From Marinimicrobium hydrolyticum (GTDB lineage Bacteria > Pseudomonadota > Gammaproteobacteria > Pseudomonadales > Cellvibrionaceae), in NCBI RefSeq assembly GCF_030848505.1, contig NZ_JAVDDU010000001.1, positions 372,001 through 436,000 of the forward strand: DNA of 64,000 nucleotides, given 5' to 3'. A program made the position numbers and the translations under genes. Shown here piece by piece: positions 8,677 through 17,660 of the stretch (position 1 is its first letter; each line of letters starts with the position of its first letter). A model generated the notes under the pieces. It did not search any database. It had not been told where the DNA came from and saw only the letters and a list, made by a program, of their open reading frames with translations.

Positions 8677-9558
8677 ATGAGTAGCATTAACCTGCCTCTG
8701 ATTCTGACGCTGGCGGTCTTTATTACCGGCTTGATCTGGCTGTACGACATCCTCGTGCTGGCACCCCCGCGCAAACGTCGGTTAGCGGCGATCAGACAGC
8801 AGTTTGAAAACGTTAATCTGGACGATGAACACCAAAAACGCGCCTATAACGACGCCCAACTGGTGGCTGCGCGTGAGCCGACGGTGGTGGAGTACTCCAA
8901 GTCGTTTTTCCCGGTGTTGCTGCTGGTGTTTGTGCTGCGTTCGTTTATTCTCGAGCCCTTTCAGATTCCCTCCTCATCCATGGAGCCCACTTTGAACGTG
9001 GGCGATTTTCTGGTCGTCAACAAGTTCACTTACGGACTGCGACTACCGGTGCTCAATAAGCGTGTGATCCCCGTCAACGATCCCCAGCGTGGGGATGTTA
9101 TGGTGTTTTTTCCGCCCCATTTGCCGGATACCTATTTCATCAAACGGGTGATTGGGATTCCCGGCGATCACGTGGAGTACATTGACCACGTGCTGACGAT
9201 CAACGGCCAGCCCGTCGAAGAGGAAACGGTGGCGCTGATGCCTGAGCACAATCCGCAATACCGAGTAGTGCGCGAGACGCTGGGCGACAAGGAGTACACG
9301 GTGCACAAAAACCTTACCCCGGGGCGCTACAGCCGCCACGGTTCCTGGGAGGTGCCCGAAGGCCACTATTTCATGATGGGCGACAACCGCGATGCCAGTT
9401 TTGATAGCCGGGGCTGGAACGAACTCAATCCAGGCTCGGCGCCGGATCTGGCCTTTGTATCTGAGGACGCTATAGTGGGTAAAGCCGTGGCGGTCTGGAT
9501 GCATTGGCACCCGGTATTTAGTCTGCCCAGTTTCGAACCTGCGGGCAGAATTCACTAG
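8677..9558 (+). CDS. lepB: Signal peptidase I
   Basis: A 293-residue inner-membrane protease that removes signal peptides from exported proteins. It has two N-terminal membrane helices (about residues 7-28 and 77-92) and a periplasmic catalytic domain. The nucleophile is Ser101 in PSSSMEPTL, and the general base is Lys156 in YFIKRVIGIPGD. The late conserved block MGDNRDASFDSRGW is present. Length and architecture fit the Pseudomonas type. It follows lepA by 8 bases and precedes a DUF4845 gene and rnc, so it is probably translated from the same mRNA. Confidence 0.96.
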   Translation: MSSINLPLILTLAVFITGLIWLYDILVLAPPRKRRLAAIRQQFENVNLDDEHQKRAYNDAQLVAAREPTVVEYSKSFFPVLLLVFVLRSFILEPFQIPSSSMEPTLNVGDFLVVNKFTYGLRLPVLNKRVIPVNDPQRGDVMVFFPPHLPDTYFIKRVIGIPGDHVEYIDHVLTINGQPVEEETVALMPEHNPQYRVVRETLGDKEYTVHKNLTPGRYSRHGSWEVPEGHYFMMGDNRDASFDSRGWNELNPGSAPDLAFVSEDAIVGKAVAVWMHWHPVFSLPSFEPAGRIH

Positions 9559-9624
9559 AGGTGCAGTGCCCACTCTCAGCACTCCCTGCTGGGCCGATAT
9601 AATAAAACCAGAGGAAACTTGGCC

Positions 9625-10029
9625 ATGAGTACTCTTAAGCTGCAACGCGGCATATCCATGCCGCTCTTGGTTTTGATTATCGCAATCGGTGGTTTTTTTC
9701 TGCTCTGTGCATTTAAAGTGGTGCCGATTTATGCGGAAAACCGCTACGTGGTGGCAGCCCTGAATTCCCTGGCCGCGGATCCCGTTCGGCTTCATAGCAT
9801 GACCCCCCGGGAGATTCGGCAGGAGTTGCTACGGTTTTACGACATCAACAACGTGCGCAGCCCGGGGCCCAGGAACAACATAGAAGTTGAGAAGCGCTCT
9901 GGGAACACGATAGTGAACATCAACTACGAGACCCGTGAGCCGCTGGTGTGGAACATCGACCTGGTGCTGAGTTTCGAAAATCAATTGGACAGTGCCAGGC
10001 CGGAAGCCTGCTGCAGGCCCGCCGACTAA
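9625..10029 (+). CDS. DUF4845 family small membrane protein
   Basis: A 134-residue protein with one N-terminal membrane helix (PLLVLIIAIGGFFLLCAF, about residues 15-33) preceded by a short basic cytoplasmic stretch, and an extracytoplasmic domain rich in Arg and Asn. Proteins of this kind occupy the lepB-rnc interval in Pseudomonas and relatives and are grouped as DUF4845; the function is unknown. The ATG at 9625 is chosen because AGAGGAAA lies 8 bases upstream; the TTG two codons earlier would be too close to it. The context suggests expression with the secretion and RNA-processing genes but says nothing firm about its role. Confidence 0.85.
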   Translation: MSTLKLQRGISMPLLVLIIAIGGFFLLCAFKVVPIYAENRYVVAALNSLAADPVRLHSMTPREIRQELLRFYDINNVRSPGPRNNIEVEKRSGNTIVNINYETREPLVWNIDLVLSFENQLDSARPEACCRPAD

Positions 10030-10055
10030 CAGGCCGTTAACAGAGGTTATTATTT

Positions 10056-10733
10056 GTGTCGCAACGTTTTCAACGCTTGCAGGATTGTTTGGGGTATCGC
10101 TTTCGCGATGACGCGCAGTTGGAGTTGGCGTTAACGCATCGCAGCTTCGGCAGCCCAAATAATGAGCGCCTGGAATTTTTGGGAGACTCCATTCTCAATT
10201 TTATTATCGGTGAGGCCTTGTACCGGAAGCTTCCCGAGGCGCGTGAAGGGCAATTGAGTCGATTGCGCGCGCAGATGGTCAAAGGGGAAACTCTAGCGGA
10301 ACTGGCGCACGAGTTTGAGCTGGGTGGTTGCCTGCGCCTGGGTGAAGGCGAGATGAAAAGTGGGGGCCAAAAGCGGGACTCCATTCTGGCCGACGCGGTA
10401 GAGGCCATCATCGGGGCTATTTATTTGGAGGCGGGTTTTGACGCTTGCGCTGAACGCGTCAATGCTTGGTACCAGCCCCGGTTAGCGCAGGTATCCCTGG
10501 ATAAGCCGAGCAAAGACCCAAAAACTGAATTGCAGGAATTCTTGCAAGCCAAGCAACTGCCCCTACCAGACTATCAGGTGGTAGAGGTGGCCGGCCAGGC
10601 CCATGCGCACACGTTTACCATTGCTTGCCGAGTGGCACTGCTTAAACAGGCGGTACAGGCTAGCGCAAGCAGTCGGCGAGAGGCGGAAAAGCAAGCGGCC
10701 GCTGCCGTATTAGAGAAGTTGCGCGGGCATTAA
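10056..10733 (+). CDS. rnc: Ribonuclease III
   Basis: A 225-residue double-strand-specific endoribonuclease that processes rRNA precursors and structured mRNAs. The catalytic domain carries the signature [17 protein letters not shown] and the second acidic site in [18 protein letters not shown]. The C-terminal double-stranded-RNA-binding domain begins near [11 protein letters not shown] and ends in [17 protein letters not shown]. The start is GTG with AGAGG 9 bases upstream. The rnc-era-recO order is the standard proteobacterial operon. In Escherichia coli the enzyme controls its own mRNA by cleaving a leader stem; no such stem was identified here. Confidence 0.97.
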   Translation: MSQRFQRLQDCLGYRFRDDAQLELALTHRSFGSPNNERLEFLGDSILNFIIGEALYRKLPEAREGQLSRLRAQMVKGETLAELAHEFELGGCLRLGEGEMKSGGQKRDSILADAVEAIIGAIYLEAGFDACAERVNAWYQPRLAQVSLDKPSKDPKTELQEFLQAKQLPLPDYQVVEVAGQAHAHTFTIACRVALLKQAVQASASSRREAEKQAAAAVLEKLRGH

Positions 10734-10783
10734 CATCCGTTCCAGCAGTGCATCGTCCCATTCCAAGAACCAAAGGTTTCTCA

Positions 10784-11686
10784 ATGTCTGATACGTCCAA
10801 GTCTGCCAGTCGGTGTGGTTATGTGGCCATCGTGGGGCGCCCGAACGTGGGCAAGTCCACGCTGCTCAACCATATGCTTGGGCAGAAAGTCAGTATTACC
10901 TCTCGCAAACCCCAAACCACTCGCAACAATGTTCAGGGCATTAAGACTGAGGGCTCAGACCAAATTGTGTTTGTGGACACGCCGGGCTTGCACCTGGGAC
11001 AAGCTAAGGCCATTAATCGTTACATGAATCGCGCGGCGAGCACGGCCATCAAAGACGTGGATTTAGTAGTGTTTATGGTCGATCGCCTGATATGGACCGA
11101 CGAGGACGAAATGGTCGCCCAGCAGTTGGAGCATGTCACTTGCCCCATTGTGGTGGCCGTGAACAAGGTCGATCAGGTGGACAATAAAGAGGTATTGCTA
11201 CCTCACTTGAAAACCTTGTCTGAGCGTTTGCCCAAAGCCGAGATCATGCCCTTGTCGGCGTTGCGCAATACGAATTTGGATCGGCTGGAAGCGCTAATTC
11301 TCGATCATTTGCCCGAGGGTGAACATCTCTTCCCCGACGATCAATTGACGGATCGCAGTTCGCGCTTTATGGCGTCCGAAATTGTACGCGAGAAAATTAC
11401 CCGCCAATTAGGCGACGAGCTGCCTTATCAAATGGCGGTAGAGATCGAAGAGTACAAGCAGGAAGGCAAGGTGCTGCATATCTCCGCCTTGATTTTGGTG
11501 GAACGCGACGGCCAAAAGCGCATTTTGATCGGCGACAAAGGCGATCGAATCAAGCAGATTGGTCAGCAAGCACGCGTTGACATGGAAAAGTTGTTTCAGA
11601 GCAAGGTGATGCTCAAACTGTGGGTTAAGGTCAAATCCGGCTGGTCCGACGACGAGCGTGCTCTACGCAGTCTTGGCTACGAATAA
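10784..11686 (+). CDS. era: GTPase Era
   Basis: A 300-residue essential GTPase that binds 16S rRNA near its 3' end during small-subunit assembly. It shows the P-loop [13 protein letters not shown]2/G3 around TTRNNVQGI and DTPGLH, and NKVD (G4). The C-terminal KH domain is marked by [14 protein letters not shown]. The frame opens at a GTG at 10748 without ribosome site; the ATG at 10784 (MSDTSKSAS) gives the family length and is preferred. It lies 50 bases after rnc and 9 bases before recO. Confidence 0.97.
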   Translation: MSDTSKSASRCGYVAIVGRPNVGKSTLLNHMLGQKVSITSRKPQTTRNNVQGIKTEGSDQIVFVDTPGLHLGQAKAINRYMNRAASTAIKDVDLVVFMVDRLIWTDEDEMVAQQLEHVTCPIVVAVNKVDQVDNKEVLLPHLKTLSERLPKAEIMPLSALRNTNLDRLEALILDHLPEGEHLFPDDQLTDRSSRFMASEIVREKITRQLGDELPYQMAVEIEEYKQEGKVLHISALILVERDGQKRILIGDKGDRIKQIGQQARVDMEKLFQSKVMLKLWVKVKSGWSDDERALRSLGYE

Positions 11687-11695
11687 GGCCGTCCC

Positions 11696-12412
11696 GTGCG
11701 CGTTGAGTTACAGCCGGCGTACGTACTCCATACCCGCCCCTACCGGGACACCAGCATGCTGGTGGAGCTGTTAACGCGTGACCAAGGCAGGGTGGCGGTG
11801 GTGGCCAAAGGTGTGCGCGCCGCCAAGAGCCGGCGTCGTGCACTGTTGAATCCTTTCACCGGTCTGTTGGCTTCCTATCAGGGGCGGGGCGGACTCAAAT
11901 TACTCACTTCAATCGAACCCGATGGCGCGAGCTTCGCGCTGCATGGCGCGGCGCTGTATTGTGGGTTCTACATGAATGAACTGTTACTGCGAGTGCTGGC
12001 GGAAACGGACGCCTATCCCTTTTTGTTTCAAAACTATCAGGCAACGCTCATGGCATTGAGTCGTGAAGCACCACTGGAACCCCTGCTACGCCGGTTTGAG
12101 TTGAGTGTCTTGGAAGAGCTCGGTTATGGGATCAATCTGACCACGGACGCAACTCACGGAACGCCGTTGATCGCGGACGCCCACTACCAGTTTGATTCTG
12201 AACACGGATTTACCCAGGTGGTTTCAAGTTCAATACCGCCACCTGGTGTGCAAGTGTTTTACTCCGGGCGGGACCTTCTGGCCATCGCCGCGGATGATTT
12301 TTCCCAGGCAGAAACTCGCCTCGCTGCCAAGCGGCTCACCCGCGCGGCACTTCAGCCTTTGCTGGGTAATAAACCGCTTAAAAGTCGCGAGTTGTTTCGC
12401 TCATCCCGTTAG
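11696..12412 (+). CDS. recO: DNA repair protein RecO
   Basis: A 238-residue mediator that with RecR loads RecA onto SSB-coated single-stranded DNA in the RecFOR pathway. The N-terminal OB fold is recognisable from QPAYVLHTRPYRDTSMLVE and the following RVAVVAKGVR. The C-terminal half is helical; family zinc cysteines are not evident, as in other gammaproteobacterial RecO. Start is GTG, 9 bases after era. In many relatives pdxJ and acpS follow; here the convergent barA comes next, so the operon ends with recO. Confidence 0.93.
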   Translation: MRVELQPAYVLHTRPYRDTSMLVELLTRDQGRVAVVAKGVRAAKSRRRALLNPFTGLLASYQGRGGLKLLTSIEPDGASFALHGAALYCGFYMNELLLRVLAETDAYPFLFQNYQATLMALSREAPLEPLLRRFELSVLEELGYGINLTTDATHGTPLIADAHYQFDSEHGFTQVVSSSIPPPGVQVFYSGRDLLAIAADDFSQAETRLAAKRLTRAALQPLLGNKPLKSRELFRSSR

Positions 12413-12433
12413 TGATTGCTGGCGTTACAGCCA

Positions 12434-15235
12434 TTATTCGGACAAATCGAACAGGCTGTCTATGTCCCGCTGGTAGCCCCAGCGTAATATTTCCTCAATT
12501 TCATTGTGGAGGGCTGTGACCGGAGCGGACAACTGGTCGTACTGCCGGTTCTGCAGTATCTTATCCACAAGACCGCTGATTCGTTTTAAGCGGGGCACGC
12601 CGCAATAGCAGCAACTGCCGTACAGCCGGTGCACCAACTCTTCCATTTGTTCAAAGTCTTTGTTGTCGTAAGCGCGATTAATGTCGTTACGTTCCGCGTC
12701 GAGATTCTGCAACATCATGACGAGCATATCGCGAGCCAATCCCGCTTTATGGTTGGCGAGCTTTAAACACAGGGCAATGTCAACGGGGCCCGGTTCCGAA
12801 GCACTCGGAATTGAGCGCGGCTCGGTATCGGGTGTGCTCGTGTTCGAGGGCTTTGCGACCAGCTCACGTACCTTGCGCCCATTGAGATTGACCCACCGAT
12901 TAATAATGTGGGCAAGCTGCGCTTCGCTCACGGGTTTGCTGATACAGTCATCCAATCCGGCGATAAGCAATTCCGACTTTTGTTCAGTCATTGAGTGTGC
13001 GGTAAGGGCGATGATTGGGGTGCGCTGGGCGCCCGTCGATCTCAAGCGCAGCTCCCGAGTAGTCTCGATGCCATCCATGCCCGGCATTTGAATGTCCATA
13101 AAGATAAGGTCGAAGTCCTCGTTGGCGCACACCTCAAGTGCCGCCTGTCCACTGCTTGCTTGCACCACATGGGTATTGAGGCCGCGCAACAACTCACTGG
13201 CCAGTTGCAAGTTGGCCGGGTTATCGTCGACTACCAGAATCTTAGCGCTGGTCTCTGTGCCACTGTGCTCGTCATTGCTTGTCTGACTTCTGTTGGCCTT
13301 CAAGTCGATATTCATGCGCGGCGCTAAAGCTTCCAAAAGACTGTCATGGGTGACGGGCTTATGGACGAAGGTAAACAGGCTTGTGTCGTTCTGGCCGCGT
13401 AGTATTTCCTGATGCGCTGGCGTACAGGCGATCACCAACGCGCAGCCCAGCTCGTCCGTTAATTGTTGGGCTAGGTTATGCAGTAGCTGCGGTCGAATGC
13501 GGCGTTCCTCGGGGGCAATATCCAGTAGCACCAAAGAAAAGCCCGTGCAGTTCTCACTGGCGCTGCGCAATTTGGTAAAGATGTCGTGAATGCTTTGTAC
13601 GCTATCGGTATCCGCTTGCCAAAGTCGCAATAAATGTTCGGCCTGTTGGGCGAAAGCGGCGTTTTCGCTGCATACTAGGACACGCTTGCCGAGCAACGGG
13701 CGCTCTTCAGTATCCGGCTGAGTCTTGTCAATACCCAAACGCGCGGTGAACCAGAAACGCGCACCTTGAGAAGCTTCGCTTTCAACACCGATTTCGCCGC
13801 CCATCCGCTCAACTAGGCCGCGGCAGATGACCAGGCCGAGCCCGGTGCCACCGTGCTCTCGCGAGCTGGAACTGTCCGCCTGATCAAAAGCCCGGAACAA
13901 GCGTGCTTTTTGCTCTTCGGTGAGTCCAATGCCACTATCGGTGACACTGATTTTAATTGTGATCTGATTTTCCTGTCGGCTTAACAGCGCAGCGTGTATG
14001 ACAATGTTGCCCTTCTGGCTGAACTTGATGGCGTTGCTGACCAAGTTGGCGAGTACTTGTTTTAAACGCAGGGGATCGCCCAGCAAGCGCAGCGGAATTT
14101 TGTCATCGACGAGTGTAATTAACTGCAGATTTTTTTCGTGGGCATCCGGCGCCTGGATATGCACCGCTTCTTCCACAACCCGACGCAGTGGTAGGGGCAC
14201 ATAGTCCAGAGTCAGCTTGCCGGCTTCGATTTTTGAAAAGTCCAAAATGTCGTTAATGACCGTGAGCAAATTCTGTGATGAATCGCGAATGGTCTGCAGA
14301 TAACCGCGCTGTTGATCATCCAACTGAGTTTTCAAAGCCAAATTGGTAAAGCCCAGGATGCCATTCAGGGGGGTGCGGATCTCATGACTGGTATTGGCCA
14401 AGAATTCCGACTTGATACGGCTGGCCTCCAGGGCCTCTTTGCGCGCCATGTTCAGTTCGATGTTTTGAACTTCGATGGTTTCCAGCGTCTCGCGCAGATC
14501 TTCCATGGATTGATCAATGTGAATCTGCATGTCTTTGTGAGCCTCCTCCAAGGAGGCACCCATGGTGTTCACTGTGTCCGCCAGGTCCTGGAATTCCCGG
14601 CACTGTTGCGGCTCGATGCGCCGCCCCAGCTGGCCCTCGGCCATATCGCTTAGCACGCCCTTGATGTCCGCCAGAGGTGTGATGATTTTCCGGTGTAGCC
14701 GCAAGGACAGTATGGTGGCCAAGCCAGCGCCCAACAGGGTCAGTATTAGCGCGATCAGGAAGGTTTTGTAGCGCAGCACCAAAAAGGGCGAGGTCAACAG
14801 CTCCAATTCCAACCACCCTAGTGGCCGCTCATGGTTGACGTCTACCACCGGGTGGGCGAAGCGGATGGACTTGGGCGTACGTCGCATTTGACGTTGACTC
14901 ATATCCGCATCGGCGCCTTCCAGGGGAGGCAGCATACTGGCGCCGCTTCGATAGACAATCCCACTTTCTGCTAGGTGTACCTGAACGGCGCGTACATAAG
15001 GCTCCTCCAGAGAGGCTTCCAGCAGCGTGGGCAGCATCTCCGCATTGCCGTGAATGAGCGAAACGTGGCTCATATGCGCCAGCTTTTCAGACAGGGCACC
15101 ACCGCGCATGGTCACAAACTTGTTGAGCTGGGACAGATAGAGGTAGGTAAGACTACCGGCGAGTATCAGGGTGATGGCCAACGCTGGCAGTAAAATAAGT
15201 CGCCCGACATCGTGCTTGAGACTGTTCTTGATCAT
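12434..15235 (-). CDS. gacS: Hybrid sensor histidine kinase BarA/GacS
   Basis: A 933-residue inner-membrane kinase, probably the partner of a GacA/UvrY regulator that drives small regulatory RNAs (Gac/Rsm). Order of domains: membrane helix (about 12-34), periplasmic sensor, second helix, HAMP, HisKA with His284 ([12 protein letters not shown]), HATPase (DSGIGL, GGTGLGL), a first receiver-like domain, a second receiver with phospho-acceptor Asp714 ([11 protein letters not shown]), and a C-terminal Hpt domain with His869 (VHRLYGSC). The first receiver has lost its N-terminal acidic pair (VCSENAAF) and may be inactive. The start [12 protein letters not shown] is chosen because it precedes helix 1; the frame opens at 15328. 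Divergent from cysM, as in Pseudomonas. Confidence 0.93.
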   Translation of the reverse strand: MIKNSLKHDVGRLILLPALAITLILAGSLTYLYLSQLNKFVTMRGGALSEKLAHMSHVSLIHGNAEMLPTLLEASLEEPYVRAVQVHLAESGIVYRSGASMLPPLEGADADMSQRQMRRTPKSIRFAHPVVDVNHERPLGWLELELLTSPFLVLRYKTFLIALILTLLGAGLATILSLRLHRKIITPLADIKGVLSDMAEGQLGRRIEPQQCREFQDLADTVNTMGASLEEAHKDMQIHIDQSMEDLRETLETIEVQNIELNMARKEALEASRIKSEFLANTSHEIRTPLNGILGFTNLALKTQLDDQQRGYLQTIRDSSQNLLTVINDILDFSKIEAGKLTLDYVPLPLRRVVEEAVHIQAPDAHEKNLQLITLVDDKIPLRLLGDPLRLKQVLANLVSNAIKFSQKGNIVIHAALLSRQENQITIKISVTDSGIGLTEEQKARLFRAFDQADSSSSREHGGTGLGLVICRGLVERMGGEIGVESEASQGARFWFTARLGIDKTQPDTEERPLLGKRVLVCSENAAFAQQAEHLLRLWQADTDSVQSIHDIFTKLRSASENCTGFSLVLLDIAPEERRIRPQLLHNLAQQLTDELGCALVIACTPAHQEILRGQNDTSLFTFVHKPVTHDSLLEALAPRMNIDLKANRSQTSNDEHSGTETSAKILVVDDNPANLQLASELLRGLNTHVVQASSGQAALEVCANEDFDLIFMDIQMPGMDGIETTRELRLRSTGAQRTPIIALTAHSMTEQKSELLIAGLDDCISKPVSEAQLAHIINRWVNLNGRKVRELVAKPSNTSTPDTEPRSIPSASEPGPVDIALCLKLANHKAGLARDMLVMMLQNLDAERNDINRAYDNKDFEQMEELVHRLYGSCCYCGVPRLKRISGLVDKILQNRQYDQLSAPVTALHNEIEEILRWGYQRDIDSLFDLSE

Positions 15236-15345
15236 GGGGTGGTGAGTCTGATGTGGCTGGAAGATCCTGTTTTTGTTGGTTTCACCATAGCATATTCGGC
15301 GGTAGAATGAGCCTCTTTTGCCGTCCAACCCTGAGGTAAGGCGCT

Positions 15346-16236
15346 ATGAGTTTTCCCACCATCGAGTCCTTTGTGGGCAATACGCCACTGGTGCGGCTGC
15401 AGCGTTTGCCCGGCACCACCAGCAACACTCTGCTGGTCAAACTGGAGGGGAATAATCCGGCCGGCTCGGTCAAGGATCGACCAGCTCTGTGGATGATTCA
15501 GCGCGCCGAGTCGGAAGGCCTGATCCGCCCCGGCGATACCTTGATTGAAGCCACCAGTGGCAATACGGGCATTGCCCTGGCCATGGTGGCGGCGATCAAG
15601 GGCTACCGGATGATTCTGATCATGCCCGAAAGCAGCACTGAGGAGCGCAAAGCCGCCATGACCGCCTATGGGGCGGAACTGATCCTGGTGTCCAAAGAGG
15701 AGGGCATGGAAGGTGCACGCGACAGAGCCTTGGCTTTACAAGCCGAGGGTAAAGGGCGGGTGCTGGATCAGTTTGCCAATGCCGCCAACCCGCAGGCCCA
15801 CTATGAAACGACTGGGCCGGAAATCTGGCAACAAACCGACGGGCGCATCACGCACTTTGTCAGCTCCATGGGTACTACGGGCACCATCATGGGCTGCTCG
15901 CGCTATTTTAAGGAACGCAATCCTGACATTCAGATTGTTGGCCTTCAGCCTGACGAGGGGGCGAGTATACCGGGCATTCGCCGTTGGCCCGCCGCTTACC
16001 TCCCTAAGATTTACGACGAGTCCCGGGTGGACCGGGTCGTCAATATGTCCCAGGATCTGGCCGAGAACACCATGCGCGCTCTGGCGCGGGAAGAGGGCAT
16101 TTTCACCGGCGTCTCCTCGGGTGGTGCTGTGGCCGCCGCGTTGCAGTTGAGTCGGGAAGTCACCAACGCTGTGATCGTGGCCATCGTCTGTGATCGTGGT
16201 GACCGCTATCTATCTTCGGGGGTGTTCAATCAGTAG
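15346..16236 (+). CDS. cysM: Cysteine synthase B
   Basis: A 296-residue pyridoxal-phosphate enzyme of fold type II that makes cysteine from O-acetylserine and sulfide or thiosulfate. The cofactor lysine is in NNPAGSVKDRPALW, the substrate loop is EATSGNTGIALAM, and the phosphate-binding glycine loop is SSMGTTGTIMG. The motif IPGIRRWPAAYLPKI distinguishes CysM from CysK. Its last 47 bases overlap the open frame of rlmD. The gacS-cysM-rlmD-relA-mazG order matches Pseudomonas. Confidence 0.95.
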   Translation: MSFPTIESFVGNTPLVRLQRLPGTTSNTLLVKLEGNNPAGSVKDRPALWMIQRAESEGLIRPGDTLIEATSGNTGIALAMVAAIKGYRMILIMPESSTEERKAAMTAYGAELILVSKEEGMEGARDRALALQAEGKGRVLDQFANAANPQAHYETTGPEIWQQTDGRITHFVSSMGTTGTIMGCSRYFKERNPDIQIVGLQPDEGASIPGIRRWPAAYLPKIYDESRVDRVVNMSQDLAENTMRALAREEGIFTGVSSGGAVAAALQLSREVTNAVIVAIVCDRGDRYLSSGVFNQ

Positions 16237-17602
16237 GCGTCGTAAAAGCACTCCTTCACGCCAGGGGAGCAGCCGCCGTGGCGCGAGTGCGGCCACCCTC
16301 AATACACCCCTGAAGGATCTCGCCATTGAGCGGATCAGCCATGACGGTCGCGGTATCACCCAGTGGCAGGATAAAACTTTGTTCGTGGAAGGCGCGCTGC
16401 CCGGTGAGGTGGTGGACGCGCGGGTCTTCAGCAGCCAGTCCCGACTGGCGGAAGCGCGAGTGGAAACCGTACAAGTGGCTGCTCCAGAGCGGACTTCCCC
16501 ACCGTGCCCTCACTATGATTTGTGCGGCGGCTGCCAATTGCAGCATATTCAACCGGAACACCAGCTGGCCATTAAACAGCGCGCGGTTACCGAGCAAATG
16601 GCCCGCTGGGCCAAGTTGACTCCGGAGCGGCTGCTAGCGCCCATCGAATCTCCCTCTGAGGGGTACCGCAGCCGGGCCCGCCTTGGGGTGTGGTATGAGA
16701 AGAATGGCTCGGTCACCTTGGGATTCCGCCGCCGACGGAGCCGGGAGTTAACGCCAGTGGATCGGTGTCTGGTGCTAGCACCGGTGTTGCGGCAATTACT
16801 GGTGCCTTTGGGGGAGGGCCTGGCGGCCATCGCGAGCCGTCGAGCCATTACCCATGTTGAGCTGCTGCTGGGGGAAGAGGGGCCGGCAGCACTGCTGCGG
16901 CAAGTAAAGCCTCTGACGGAGCACAATCTGAGCGTTTTGCGGGCGTTGGCAGCGGAGCAGGGGGTTCAGTTGTGGCTCGACTGTGGTGATGGCGCTCTCA
17001 GAGATCTTTCCGGCCAAACCTGTGACCCCCGGCTAAGTTATGACTTGCCCGAGTTTGGGCTCAATTTGGCTTTTCACCCCAATGACTTTACCCAAGTAAA
17101 CCGGGGCGTTAACCGCCAGATGGTGACGCGGGCAGTGGACCTGCTGCAATTGAAGCCCCAAGATCAGGTAATGGACCTGTTTTGTGGCATCGGCAACTTT
17201 ACGCTAGCATTGGCCAGCCGCTGTGAGCGGGTCGTGGGCGTGGAGGCCGTGGAAACGATGGTGGCACGCGGGCGGGAGAACGCCGCTCGACAGAGTGTAG
17301 ACAACGTCCAATTCGTGGCGGGGGATCTGGCTCGCTTGAGTGGCGCGGAATTGCAAAGGCGCTGTGGTAAGGTTTCTGCCCTGCTGCTCGACCCACCGCG
17401 CGAAGGGGCGCGGGAAATTCTGACCGGTATCGGGCAACTCGCGCCGGAACGGGTGGTCTACGTCTCCTGCAATCCCGCCACTTTGGCGCGAGATGCCGGA
17501 TTATTGGCCGAATGCGGTTACCGCTTGCAGTCGCTTGGGGTACTGGATATGTTTCCGCATACGGCTCACGTGGAATCCATGGCGCTGTTTGAGCGCACCT
17601 GA
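16190..17602 (+). CDS. rlmD: 23S rRNA (uracil-1939-C5)-methyltransferase
   Basis: Methylates U1939 of 23S rRNA using S-adenosylmethionine and a 4Fe-4S cluster. An N-terminal TRAM domain (about residues 40-95) is followed by the cluster cysteines CPHYDLCGGC plus a more N-distal set, then the SAM-binding block VMDLFCGIGNFTLALA and the catalytic cysteine in YVSCNPATLARD. The start is unclear: the only in-frame candidates (ATG 16190, GTG 16196, GTG 16199) all lie inside cysM, because no ATG, GTG or TTG follows before the TRAM domain. Translation is probably coupled to cysM. Up to 470 residues, somewhat longer than the Escherichia coli protein. Confidence 0.92.
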   Translation: MIVVTAIYLRGCSISRRRKSTPSRQGSSRRGASAATLNTPLKDLAIERISHDGRGITQWQDKTLFVEGALPGEVVDARVFSSQSRLAEARVETVQVAAPERTSPPCPHYDLCGGCQLQHIQPEHQLAIKQRAVTEQMARWAKLTPERLLAPIESPSEGYRSRARLGVWYEKNGSVTLGFRRRRSRELTPVDRCLVLAPVLRQLLVPLGEGLAAIASRRAITHVELLLGEEGPAALLRQVKPLTEHNLSVLRALAAEQGVQLWLDCGDGALRDLSGQTCDPRLSYDLPEFGLNLAFHPNDFTQVNRGVNRQMVTRAVDLLQLKPQDQVMDLFCGIGNFTLALASRCERVVGVEAVETMVARGRENAARQSVDNVQFVAGDLARLSGAELQRRCGKVSALLLDPPREGAREILTGIGQLAPERVVYVSCNPATLARDAGLLAECGYRLQSLGVLDMFPHTAHVESMALFERT

Positions 17603-17660
17603 CAACGAGACAAGGGCCCAGGGTTTAGCCCGGGAGGCCCCGTAGGCATTAGTAGCAAAC

